A stretch of DNA of 5,301 nt, taken from JBFLVQ01 sp040758525 (lineage in GTDB: Bacteria > Acidobacteriota > Blastocatellia > Chloracidobacteriales > JADJPF01). The translations under genes were made by a program, and so were the position numbers. Every line of letters begins with the position of its first letter. Within the stretch, counting starts at the first letter, position 1. The DNA is taken from contig JBFLVQ010000659.1 of NCBI GenBank assembly GCA_040758525.1, positions 1 through 5,301 of the forward strand, written 5' to 3'. The notes below the pieces were generated by a model. That model was not told the DNA's origin. It saw nothing but the letters and a program-made list of their open reading frames with translations, and did not search any database. Of the stretch, positions 1-5,275 are shown piece by piece.

Positions 1-593
1 GTCTGATCGTTTTTGGCATGTATAAAACGAAGCACATCCGGGTGTGAGCACCTCATAATACCCATATTGGCACCTCGCCGCACACCACCCTGCTTTACTG
101 TCTCGGTCATTGTATTAAAGATGTTCATAAACGAGACCGGTCCAGAAGCAACCCCATGAGTAGAAGCAACAACTGCGCCAGCAGGACGTAACTTCTCAAA
201 AGTAAATCCGGTTCCCCCCCCGGTTTTATGAATAATACCAGCTCCTTTGGCAGCCTCTAGAATACCGTAGAGCGAATCGGGCACCTCCATAACAAAACAG
301 GCTGCTAATTGCCCGTCCGACTTGCCAGCATTGACCAGACAAGGGGTGTTAGGGATGAACTTGCGATCTAGCATCATCTGGTAGGCATTGTCATAGAAAC
401 GCTGCCGTTCTTGGGCGTCCGACTCAGCCTTAGCTACCGCGCCTACTACACGCCGTGTAATCGTTTCCCAATCTTCTAGCGCATTGCCGTCCCTATCCTT
501 AAGCGAATAGCGCTTTGCCACTACCTTCTGTGTGTTTATGCTCAGTTCTCTGTTCTTTTGCCCATGCCCGTATTTGCCAACACTAGCGCTCAT
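1..593 (-). CDS. nrdJ: Class II (adenosylcobalamin-dependent) ribonucleoside reductase, N-terminal part, runs off the window
   Basis: Only the first 197 codons are present; the gene continues past base 1, so no stop is visible. My translation reads FIPNTPCLVNAG (residues 79-90), QLAACFV (95-101), HKTGGGTGFTFEKLRP (122-137), ASGPVSFMNIF (149-159) and KQGGVRRGANMGIM (167-180). These are the hallmark blocks of the large-subunit fold of class II ribonucleotide reductases, which reduce ribonucleotides to deoxyribonucleotides in the cytoplasm using a B12-derived radical. Cys99 in the AACFV block is expected to be one of the redox-active cysteine pair; its partner and the NxCxE radical centre lie outside the window. 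No ATP-cone domain precedes the core. The ATG at 593-591 is chosen because AAGGAG (606-601) sits 7 bases upstream. A run of eight G encodes part of Gly125-127. Assignment to class II rather than class I rests on overall motif wording. The NrdR-like sites upstream agree with an nrd gene. Confidence 0.93.
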   Translation of the reverse strand, partial: MSASVGKYGHGQKNRELSINTQKVVAKRYSLKDRDGNALEDWETITRRVVGAVAKAESDAQERQRFYDNAYQMMLDRKFIPNTPCLVNAGKSDGQLAACFVMEVPDSLYGILEAAKGAGIIHKTGGGTGFTFEKLRPAGAVVASTHGVASGPVSFMNIFNTMTETVKQGGVRRGANMGIMRCSHPDVLRFIHAKNDQ

Positions 594-600
594 CGTCCTG

Positions 601-606
601 CTCCTT
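601..606 (-). promoter_or_regulatory. Ribosome binding site of nrdJ
   Basis: On the minus strand this reads AAGGAG, a near-perfect Shine-Dalgarno sequence, with 7 bases before the ATG at 593. It fixes the nrdJ start. Confidence 0.85.
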
Positions 607-680
607 AAATAATTTAATCATTCCAATATGAATTTAATCGGCCCGCTAACCTGTCTGGACAATACTGCCTCACCTATCAC

Positions 681-698
681 GCGGCTGAACTCAACCGC
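681..698 (-). other. GC-rich hairpin in the nrdJ 5' leader
   Basis: On the minus strand the sequence GCGGTTGAGTTCAGCCGC can fold into a 7-bp stem (one G-U pair) with a 4-base loop. It lies in the middle of the roughly 150-nt leader expected between the promoter at 752-781 and the nrdJ start at 593. No U-run follows it, so it is not an intrinsic terminator. I see no B12-box-like conserved core that would make the leader a cobalamin riboswitch. It could be a plain leader structure or chance. Confidence 0.35.
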
Positions 699-751
699 TC
701 ATCAATTCTGCTGCTTTCAGATGGGAAAGGGGGCTGTCTTAATGTGACCTC

Positions 752-781
752 AGTATAGGTCCAAGAAATGGTTAGTGTCAA
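752..781 (-). promoter_or_regulatory. Sigma-70-type promoter for nrdJ
   Basis: The minus strand shows TTGACA (781-776), an 18-base spacer, and TATACT (757-752). That is a perfect -35 and a 5-of-6 -10. Transcription would begin near base 745 and give a leader of about 150 nt before the nrdJ ATG. The NrdR-like boxes lie just upstream of the -35. This is inferred from consensus match only. Confidence 0.7.
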
Positions 782-788
782 CAGAAAA

Positions 789-835
789 ATCCAATATATA
801 GTGGTCTCCAAGATAACTGCCACTATATGAAAGGG
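789..835 (-). promoter_or_regulatory. Tandem NrdR-box-like operator upstream of nrdJ
   Basis: Two sites resemble the published 16-bp NrdR box (acaCwAtATaTwGtgt). The first, at 789-804 (core CAATATATAG), matches 13 of 16 positions by my count. The second, at 820-835 (core CACTATAT), matches about 10 of 16. Their starts are 31 bp apart, the three-helical-turn spacing known for NrdR box pairs. NrdR is the ATP/dATP-sensing zinc-finger repressor of ribonucleotide reductase genes. The pair lies upstream of the nrdJ -35 rather than over the -10, which is somewhat unusual. The other flanking gene, speD, ends here, so nrdJ is the only sensible target. The nrdR gene itself is not in the window. Confidence 0.72.
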
Positions 836-922
836 TTAAAATTCCCAACGAAGTACCCAGTTCAGGGTTTAACTATGGCTTAATTGAGGAGCCAGAGAAA
901 TAGCATAATGGGGATATGATGT

Positions 923-1303
923 TTAGCCCTGTAGGCCACGGGTAATGGTGGTTTTACGCACCATTTTAGGGGAGAAGGTCTCACACAAGAGGGTAAAGGC
1001 ATCTTCTAGATCGATATCCTCACAAGTAAAGATATCGAAAGCGAGGTAATTAGCTTCAGGATAGGTATGGAAAGAGATATGGGACTCTTTTAGCAGGATA
1101 AAACCAGTACACCCATTAGGGCTATAGCGCACTACATGAGGTTCTTCAAGGGGTGTTAAATGAATGCTGGTAGCCAGTTCTTTAAGCAGTCTAATAAAGA
1201 AGTTAGCATCTTTGAGGCGGGCATCCTCGATACCAAAGAGATCGGCAAGCATATGCTGCCCCTGCAGTTTTGCTTTCTCAGTTGTTTCGTTCTTTCCACT
1301 CAT
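923..1303 (-). CDS. speD: S-adenosylmethionine decarboxylase proenzyme (class 1b)
   Basis: This 126-residue protein has the length and motifs of the bacterial pyruvoyl-dependent AdoMet decarboxylase. That enzyme makes decarboxylated AdoMet, the aminopropyl donor for spermidine synthesis, in the cytoplasm. The self-cleavage site is KESHISFHTYPE (72-83): cleavage between Glu73 and Ser74 would turn Ser74 into the pyruvoyl group. His79 and Cys94 (in FTCED) correspond to the processing and catalytic residues His68 and Cys83 of the Thermotoga maritima enzyme, with a constant offset of 11. The N-terminus is about 11 residues longer than in that protein. Some SpeD homologues have been reported to decarboxylate arginine or ornithine instead, so substrate is family-level inference. 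The ATG at 1303 has no Shine-Dalgarno sequence, and an in-frame TGA lies at 1324-1322, so no upstream ATG can extend it. A small ORF overlaps the start. No speE is visible nearby, and I see no clear terminator after the stop. Confidence 0.93.
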   Translation of the reverse strand: MSGKNETTEKAKLQGQHMLADLFGIEDARLKDANFFIRLLKELATSIHLTPLEEPHVVRYSPNGCTGFILLKESHISFHTYPEANYLAFDIFTCEDIDLEDAFTLLCETFSPKMVRKTTITRGLQG

Positions 1304-1325
1304 ACAAATAATAATGAAAGATCAT
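1278..1325 (-). CDS. Candidate 15-codon upstream ORF overlapping the speD start
   Basis: Read on the minus strand this is MIFHYYLYEWKERNN followed by TGA. Its ATG (1325) is preceded by AAGGA (1335-1331) with 5 bases between, a plausible ribosome site. The speD ATG at 1303 has none. The small ORF is out of frame with speD and runs 26 bases into it, so ribosomes leaving it could restart at or near speD. A two-codon ORF (ATG GCA TGA, 1330-1322) sits just before it, with GAGGGGG at 1344-1338; its TGA overlaps this ATG as ATGA. A role in translational coupling or polyamine-responsive control is speculation. It may equally be chance. Confidence 0.3.
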   Translation of the reverse strand: MIFHYYLYEWKERNN

Positions 1326-1423
1326 GCCATTCCTTGTCCCCCTCGCTTATATTATTATTGACACAATACACCAAAATGCGCGCCGTGCAAAGTAGAGAGA
1401 GACTACCTATCGATACAGGTCAT

Positions 1424-1452
1424 GTCATAAAGCCTAGCATTATTCTTGGCAA
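1424..1452 (-). promoter_or_regulatory. Possible promoter for speD
   Basis: On the minus strand TTGCCA (1452-1447) and TATGAC (1429-1424) are separated by 17 bases, giving a predicted start near 1417 and a leader of about 115 nt. The -10 matches only 4 of 6. A near-palindrome, ACCTGTATCGATAGGT on the minus strand (1420-1405), lies over the predicted start site. speD could instead be cotranscribed with the operon upstream, since I see no terminator in the 155-base gap. Confidence 0.35.
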
Positions 1453-1458
1453 AATTCA

Positions 1459-1986
1459 TCATTGAGAGACCTTTCCACCTCTAGCGGCAGCATCGGCGGC
1501 GGTCAGTACCGCCAGTAGATTACTGGTAGCGCGCCGCACCCGCAGGCCAACCAGATCGATGTTGGTTTGATCATCAAAGATCACCATCATTACGGCATGT
1601 TCGCCTAGTAAAGAGAAATGCGCACCCCAGCGTTTACCTTCAATCGAGGCGGCAGAGAAGCGCTGGCCATTCACCAACTCGGCCAGTGCATTGCAAGCCA
1701 GCATCTTACTCACTACTAGTGAGACCAGGTCAGTGATATCAATATGTCCTAAATCGCCATAAGAGGTGATCTGTTTGCCAGTTAATTCAATGATAAAGAT
1801 GTGCCGTGCGCTGGCTTCCTCTAATAGTTTCTTCATCTGCTCTGTCAGTTGGGGATAACTACCCCAGCCCTTCGCAGGCATAGCCGACTGAGGACGCGCA
1901 CTAAGCGATTTGAAGAGATTCTGGTAAAACTCTGCTTCCAGCTTCATGATCGGGTTATGATAGCATGCCGTATCGCTTGTCACCAT
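1459..1986 (-). CDS. Roadblock/LC7 domain protein (MglB-like)
   Basis: This is a 175-residue soluble protein. Residues about 47-162 show the Roadblock/LC7 pattern: an amphipathic helix (LTEQMKKLLEEA, 47-58), a strand-turn-strand IFIIELTGKQITSYGD (63-78) in place of the usual 'DGxxLA' hairpin, a long alanine- and leucine-rich helix (85-105), then HFSLLGEHAVMMVIFDD (123-139) and a terminal helix beginning LVGLRVRRA (145-153). In bacteria such proteins (for example MglB) bind and regulate small Ras-like GTPases that set polarity or motility, but no GTPase gene is adjacent. Residues 1-46 form a less conserved extension. The gene starts 6 bases after the methyltransferase stop with no Shine-Dalgarno sequence, which suggests translational coupling. 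An alternative ATG at 1947 (residue 14) also lacks one. The family is fairly clear; the partner and pathway are unknown. Confidence 0.75.
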   Translation of the reverse strand: MVTSDTACYHNPIMKLEAEFYQNLFKSLSARPQSAMPAKGWGSYPQLTEQMKKLLEEASARHIFIIELTGKQITSYGDLGHIDITDLVSLVVSKMLACNALAELVNGQRFSAASIEGKRWGAHFSLLGEHAVMMVIFDDQTNIDLVGLRVRRATSNLLAVLTAADAAARGGKVSQ

Positions 1987-1992
1987 GAGAGA

Positions 1993-2781
1993 TTATTGGC
2001 GCTGTGCATGCATTACGAGAAAGAGTGGTTGAGTAAAGCTATAGCTATAGCGGGCAGGATTCTCAGTAGCTAATTCGGCGGGCGGCGCCGGTTCACGTAA
2101 TGTGCGTAATAGAAATCCTGCCTCTAATATTGCCCCCAAATACTGTTCAAGAGTGTGATGGTAGCATTCTATAGGGGGGGGCGCGTTCTCAGTTTCCGGA
2201 GTCGTCATCGACCAGGGGGCAAAATAGTGCCGCCGGGTAGTATCGAAATATTTGAGATTCCATGCCTGTTGACTACGGTAGTCTTGAGTTAAAGTAGGAA
2301 AAAGCCCCACACTAACTGGATGTAACGCGCTGATAAGTAGGTGACCGCCAGGTACTAATACACGATATGCCTGGTGGAAGAATGCTGCCAGATCTTCAAT
2401 ATAATGAAGTGCGGTACCAGAGAAGACGAGTTCAAAACTATTATCAGCAAATGGCCAAGAACGGCGAATATCACCCTCGCATAAGTTCAGCGCAAGCTGC
2501 CCTGCCGTTGCTTGCGCATGTGCAAGCAGCAACATCTGACGCGAGAGATCAAGTCCTGTCACAAATGCGCCACGGCGAGCAAACCAGCAAGCATAATGAC
2601 CACTGCCGCAGCCTAGATCCAGCACACGACGGAAAGTCAGTGTCGTAGCAATAGCAGTAACTGCTGGTCGTTCGATCTGTTGTACATATGAGTCATGAGC
2701 GCTGATAAATTCGTGATAGTCGGCAGCAGTCTGGTTCCAGATCGGCGTAACATTGAGAAGATCATTATGATGTTGACTCAT
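1993..2781 (-). CDS. Class I SAM-dependent methyltransferase (Methyltransf_11 type)
   Basis: This 262-residue protein has a complete Rossmann-like methyltransferase core. Motif I is VLDLGCGSGHYA (53-64), the SAM-binding glycine loop. The acidic residue ending strand 2 is Asp78 in VTGLDLSRQML. Motif II is EGDIRRSWPFADNSFELVFSGTALHY (102-127, quoted in part from known blocks), and motif III is YRVLVPGGHLLIS (139-151). The C-terminal region (about 152-262), with DYRSQQAWN and many aromatic and histidine residues, would define the substrate, which I cannot name. Similar proteins methylate small molecules, quinones or sugars. The ATG lies 3 bases after the tetR stop (TAAGAGATG), so translation is probably coupled. 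Position behind a TetR regulator and before a Roadblock gene suggests a regulated cassette. Eight consecutive G on the plus strand at 2174-2181 encode prolines near residue 200. Confidence 0.88.
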   Translation of the reverse strand: MSQHHNDLLNVTPIWNQTAADYHEFISAHDSYVQQIERPAVTAIATTLTFRRVLDLGCGSGHYACWFARRGAFVTGLDLSRQMLLLAHAQATAGQLALNLCEGDIRRSWPFADNSFELVFSGTALHYIEDLAAFFHQAYRVLVPGGHLLISALHPVSVGLFPTLTQDYRSQQAWNLKYFDTTRRHYFAPWSMTTPETENAPPPIECYHHTLEQYLGAILEAGFLLRTLREPAPPAELATENPARYSYSFTQPLFLVMHAQRQ

Positions 2782-2784
2782 CTC

Positions 2785-3429
2785 TTAAGACTGTGCAGTA
2801 AAGATTGCTGCTTCCGCCAAATGACGTTCGCCGCAGAGGTAGTGCAAGATCGCCTCGCGTGCCAACTGGCCGTACCTCTTCAAATCATTATCTGTACCCA
2901 TAAAGAGCCACTGTACGCCTAAACCCTCAAGGATCGCACGTGTGACACGGCATGCGTCATCAATATCGATATCACGGAACAGACCACGTTCACGGCCATT
3001 CTCGAAGATCTTGCGTTGCAGATCGTAGCAAGCCTGGTAGAAGGCACGATTGATACGTGCATATTCCTCTTTACGACTACCTTGACCAAGACAGTCTAGG
3101 TAGATACGGAAGAAAGCACGATGCAGCTTAACGGAATCGAATGACTGCTCAACAACACGATCAAGTTGTAGGAAAGGATCATTAGTACTGGTTACAGCAT
3201 TCTCGATCCGTTGTGCAACAATCTGGGTGAGCCATTGGAAGAGTGCCAGAAAGACATCCTCCTTAGTCTCAAAGTAATATAGTACCGCGCCTTTGGAGAG
3301 CTTTGCCTGTTTGGCAATATCCTCTATGCGCACTTTGGAATAGTCTTTTTTAATAAACACGCTGTGCGCAGCAGCAACAATCTGCTGGCGGCGCACGGCT
3401 TCATTCTCCGGCGAAACGGTCCTTGCCAT
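2785..3429 (-). CDS. TetR/AcrR family transcriptional regulator
   Basis: From the ATG at 3429 the protein has 214 residues, typical for the family. The N-terminal DNA-binding domain runs from RRQQIVAAAHSVF (13-25) through the helix-turn-helix IEDIAKQAKLSKGAVLYYFETKEDVF (35-60, quoted in two overlapping blocks in the family: 'IAKQAKLSKGAVLYYF' and 'TKEDVF'). The rest is a helical ligand/dimer domain ending around YLCGERHLAEA. The reading frame extends to a TTG at 3489. I prefer the ATG because AAAGG lies 8 bases before it and because the promoter at 3492-3520 would start transcription near 3485, past that TTG. It is first gene of an operon with the methyltransferase and Roadblock genes, and is divergent from the gene at 3615. 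Autorepression through the shared intergenic region is the usual arrangement for TetR proteins. The ligand is unknown. Confidence 0.92.
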   Translation of the reverse strand: MARTVSPENEAVRRQQIVAAAHSVFIKKDYSKVRIEDIAKQAKLSKGAVLYYFETKEDVFLALFQWLTQIVAQRIENAVTSTNDPFLQLDRVVEQSFDSVKLHRAFFRIYLDCLGQGSRKEEYARINRAFYQACYDLQRKIFENGRERGLFRDIDIDDACRVTRAILEGLGVQWLFMGTDNDLKRYGQLAREAILHYLCGERHLAEAAIFTAQS

Positions 3430-3491
3430 AATCACAGCCTTTGCCCAAATATCGGGTCTCGTCGGCGAAACAGCCTTAGTAAAACGCAACT

Positions 3492-3520
3492 ACTATACAC
3501 ACTGCAAAATCTATTGGCAA
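3492..3520 (-). promoter_or_regulatory. Promoter of the tetR-methyltransferase-Roadblock operon
   Basis: The minus strand reads TTGCCA (3520-3515), 17 bases, TATAGT (3497-3492), each 5 of 6 to the sigma-70 consensus with ideal spacing. The predicted start is near 3485, about 56 bases before the tetR ATG at 3429. Confidence 0.7.
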
Positions 3521-3525
3521 TCTGT

Positions 3526-3537
3526 TATCGTGTGATA
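3526..3537. promoter_or_regulatory. Candidate TetR operator (inverted repeat)
   Basis: TATC-GTGT-GATA forms a short inverted repeat 5 bases upstream of the tetR -35, inside the divergent region between tetR and the gene at 3615. TetR-family dimers bind such palindromes near their own promoters. The half-sites are only 4 bp and the match could be chance. Confidence 0.3.
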
Positions 3538-3602
3538 GACACTCCCAGCACGGTTGCGCCACAGCAATTAATCTCTTAAACTTTGCTGCATTTGACAATT
3601 TT

Positions 3603-3607
3603 GGGAG
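3603..3607 (+). promoter_or_regulatory. Ribosome binding site of the 350-residue gene
   Basis: GGGAG lies 7 bases before the ATG at 3615 and supports this start. No convincing promoter is visible upstream on the plus strand. The TTGACA at 3592-3597 is too close to the ATG to serve as its -35. Confidence 0.7.
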
Positions 3608-3614
3608 AGCCACC

Positions 3615-4667
3615 ATGCAGGACGAAAATACTAACCCAGACTATGCCTCACAACAGGTTTACAGCCAGCTTAATGACTTCCGTCTCTTTTCCATTGTACA
3701 CCGTTTCTTCTCCTCCCTAAATCAGCTTAACAACCCATTGCAGGAGGACCTTAACTTTGACGTGGCAAGTCTGGAAAAGGATATTCTCGCCACCAGAGTT
3801 AAAGAGAACTTTGATGATGCTGATAATGATATTGCCGCCCGCCTCTCACTATGGCGGCAGATACTAGAGAAATTCGATATAGAACTCTCGGTCTCTATGC
3901 TGCGTCATCATTTTGAACAACTGGGTGTACCCGACTCCCTGACACTAGAAATGATCCTCTCTTTTTATCTGAGCAAAACATTAAAACTAGAGACGGATCG
4001 CGACAAGATCGATCTTATCGCAACACGTTGGGGACAGCTAGTCTTCCAAACACGTGAAAATGAGCAACTACTACTACCTGCCCCTACCTTGCGTGCTCGT
4101 ATAGAGCGGATCTACCAGAACCTAGGCCTTATGCTAGTACCAGAGAAGGATACCCGGGAATCACTTGAGATCCTTGAATATGAACGTAAACAACTGCTGA
4201 CAATACGCTCACTACGTGAGATGATCGATAAACAGGTGCTGCTACGCTTACGTAAACTCAAGAATAGCTTAGCAGATCTCTTCTATCAACCTATCATTCT
4301 CAGCGAAGTAGTAGCAATTAATATCAGTCTACATAACACTTTTCAGTCTCTCTTTCTGGCTGAGCAATCCCGCCTTAATAACTACTTGCGATCTGAGCAG
4401 GAGCAAGAGCAGAAAGTCACCTCTCCTGACCAGATGCTCGCTACTATGATTGAGCGCCATCGCAAAAATACTGAGACGAAAAGTAGTGATCTATTCAGTG
4501 CCGAGACGATAAATACAAATACCCCTACTACAGTTGTTGCACCTGATCAGATTATTATTAACCGTCGTGAACTAGCCGAGACACTTGATAGTCTGCGTTA
4601 TCTGCTTAGGCAGTTCGATTACCACCTACAACAATTGCAATCTTTATTGAATAAAGATAGTTCCTAA
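3615..4667 (+). CDS. Helical protein of unknown function, 350 residues
   Basis: I do not recognise this family. The protein is polar, has no signal peptide or membrane segment, and looks almost wholly alpha-helical, so it is probably cytoplasmic. An N-terminal helical part (about 15-170) includes LTLEMILSFYLSKTLKLET. A central leucine- and charge-rich helical region follows, with ERKQLLTIRSLREMIDKQ and LLRLRKLKNSLADLF. An EQEQEQ run (261-266) opens a linker rich in Thr, Ser and Asn (about 267-315). A final amphipathic helix or coiled coil, RRELAETLDSLRYLLRQFDY and beyond (about 321-348), closes the protein. The start is supported by GGGAG 7 bases upstream. It is divergent from tetR over a 185-base gap and its stop lies 5 bases from that of the convergent secreted-protein gene. 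TetR control is possible from position alone. It is very likely a real gene: long, with a clear start and little overlap with others. Confidence 0.82.
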   Translation: MQDENTNPDYASQQVYSQLNDFRLFSIVHRFFSSLNQLNNPLQEDLNFDVASLEKDILATRVKENFDDADNDIAARLSLWRQILEKFDIELSVSMLRHHFEQLGVPDSLTLEMILSFYLSKTLKLETDRDKIDLIATRWGQLVFQTRENEQLLLPAPTLRARIERIYQNLGLMLVPEKDTRESLEILEYERKQLLTIRSLREMIDKQVLLRLRKLKNSLADLFYQPIILSEVVAINISLHNTFQSLFLAEQSRLNNYLRSEQEQEQKVTSPDQMLATMIERHRKNTETKSSDLFSAETINTNTPTTVVAPDQIIINRRELAETLDSLRYLLRQFDYHLQQLQSLLNKDSS

Positions 4668-4672
4668 AACGT

Positions 4673-5095
4673 TTAATGCGGTCGTACAATATCGAGTTTC
4701 CAGAGATTATCCTCAAGACGTAGCAACCATTTCTCAGGTATACGTTTGCCTGTTGCAGTGATTGTGATAGCTTCGACCAATGCTTTGCCATCCTCGATCT
4801 TTTCAGCAGTAATTTCCAAGCGACTGCCAGCATTCTCTTCAGCAATGGCATCAATAAAGGCCAAGAAACCGCCCGGTAGATCTTTCTCCAACTTCTTTAC
4901 AATCGTGTTGGGAATAAATTTACGAGCAGTTTGATAATCTCGTTTATCTACTGCAGCAAAGAAGAGTTCTAGAGATTGTGCAGGAGAATTATCAATTGTT
5001 TGTGCGCAGACTACATCTATATTGTGTGATCCAGTAAGAAAGGGTGCTGTAATCAATAAGGCTACAAAAATAGTCGCTCTTACTACCTGCGTCAT
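4673..5095 (-). CDS. Small secreted protein, NTF2-like/DUF4878-like
   Basis: From the ATG at 5095 this is 140 residues. Residues 1-31 look like a Sec signal peptide: Arg6, a hydrophobic stretch (ATIFVALLITAPFL, 7-20), and a likely cleavage after VCA (29-31). The mature part starts with AQSLELFFAAVDKRDYQTARKF in two blocks: a helix leading into a 'ffaAvdkrDyqtA' pattern, typical of small NTF2-like proteins such as DUF4878. It ends in strands carrying ITATGKRIPEKWLLRLED and NLWKLDIVRPH, where such domains have a 'W.L.leng.Wki' sheet. The single Cys30 lies before the cleavage site and there is no clear lipobox. The frame extends to a TTG at 5140. I prefer ATG 5095 because GGTGA lies 7 bases upstream and the promoter -10 at 5141-5146 would place the transcript start beyond that TTG. 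Function is unknown; the domain assignment is by pattern only. Confidence 0.72.
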   Translation of the reverse strand: MTQVVRATIFVALLITAPFLTGSHNIDVVCAQTIDNSPAQSLELFFAAVDKRDYQTARKFIPNTIVKKLEKDLPGGFLAFIDAIAEENAGSRLEITAEKIEDGKALVEAITITATGKRIPEKWLLRLEDNLWKLDIVRPH

Positions 5096-5140
5096 GTCTA
5101 TTTCACCTTTCACTGGAATGAGACCAGTTCTATCTAACAA

Positions 5141-5146
5141 ATTATA
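5141..5146 (-). promoter_or_regulatory. -10 element for the small secreted protein gene
   Basis: The minus strand carries a perfect TATAAT here inside an AT-rich block, with a predicted start near 5134. No good -35 lies 17 bases upstream of it. An overlapping alternative is GTGACA, 17 bases, TTATAT ending a few bases upstream. Either would start the transcript shortly before the ATG at 5095. Confidence 0.5.
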
Positions 5147-5151
5147 GTATA

Positions 5152-5164
5152 TAACAGGCTGTTA
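5152..5164. promoter_or_regulatory. Perfect 13-bp inverted repeat upstream of the secreted-protein gene
   Basis: TAACAG-G-CTGTTA is a perfect palindrome around a single centre base. It lies just upstream of the minus-strand TATAAT, within the promoter spacer, a position suited to a repressor operator. The binding protein is unknown. Confidence 0.35.
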
Positions 5165-5212
5165 CTGTTGTTGTCACGATCTCATCACTGATTAGGTAGG
5201 CGTTACCCTGCT

Positions 5213-5241
5213 TTGATTTTTCATCTCTTTTGAGCTTTAAT
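5213..5241 (+). promoter_or_regulatory. Possible promoter for the gene leaving the right edge
   Basis: TTGATT (5213-5218), 17 bases, TTTAAT (5236-5241) match sigma-70 hexamers at 4 and 5 of 6. Transcription would begin near 5248, about 28 bases before the ATG at 5276. Confidence 0.42.
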
Positions 5242-5275
5242 GACGTTTTCAATCTTCAATAGGTAGGCAGATTTT

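Noticed and set aside
594..922. Cobalamin riboswitch or small gene between speD and nrdJ
   Set aside because: No B12-box-like core or convincing ORF was found. The stretch is explained by promoter, NrdR-like boxes and leader.
1304..1458. SAM riboswitch upstream of speD
   Set aside because: I could not find the paired elements of known SAM riboswitch classes in this 155-base gap.
1160..1465. Plus-strand open frames across speD and its leader, and other frames opposite the methyltransferase and TetR genes
   Set aside because: They are antisense shadows of genes with clear family motifs and show no recognisable protein features.
2038..2051. 14-bp palindrome GCTATAGCTATAGC
   Set aside because: It lies inside the 3' end of the methyltransferase coding region and fits its codons; there is no sign of a site function.
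3430..3489. N-terminal extension of the TetR protein from a TTG at 3489
   Set aside because: The predicted transcript starts near 3485, past this TTG, and the ATG at 3429 has a ribosome site. The family also normally begins close to that ATG.
4668..4672. Bidirectional terminator between the convergent genes
   Set aside because: Only 5 bases separate the two stop codons and no hairpin with a T-run is visible around them.
5096..5140. N-terminal extension of the small secreted protein from a TTG at 5140
   Set aside because: The perfect TATAAT at 5141-5146 would start transcription beyond it, and the ATG at 5095 has GGTGA at good spacing followed directly by a signal peptide.
5193..5268. Direct repeat TAGGTAGGC (5193-5201 and 5260-5268)
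   Set aside because: Two 9-base copies are too few and short to claim a regulatory or mobile repeat; the second copy overlaps the likely ribosome site of the edge gene.
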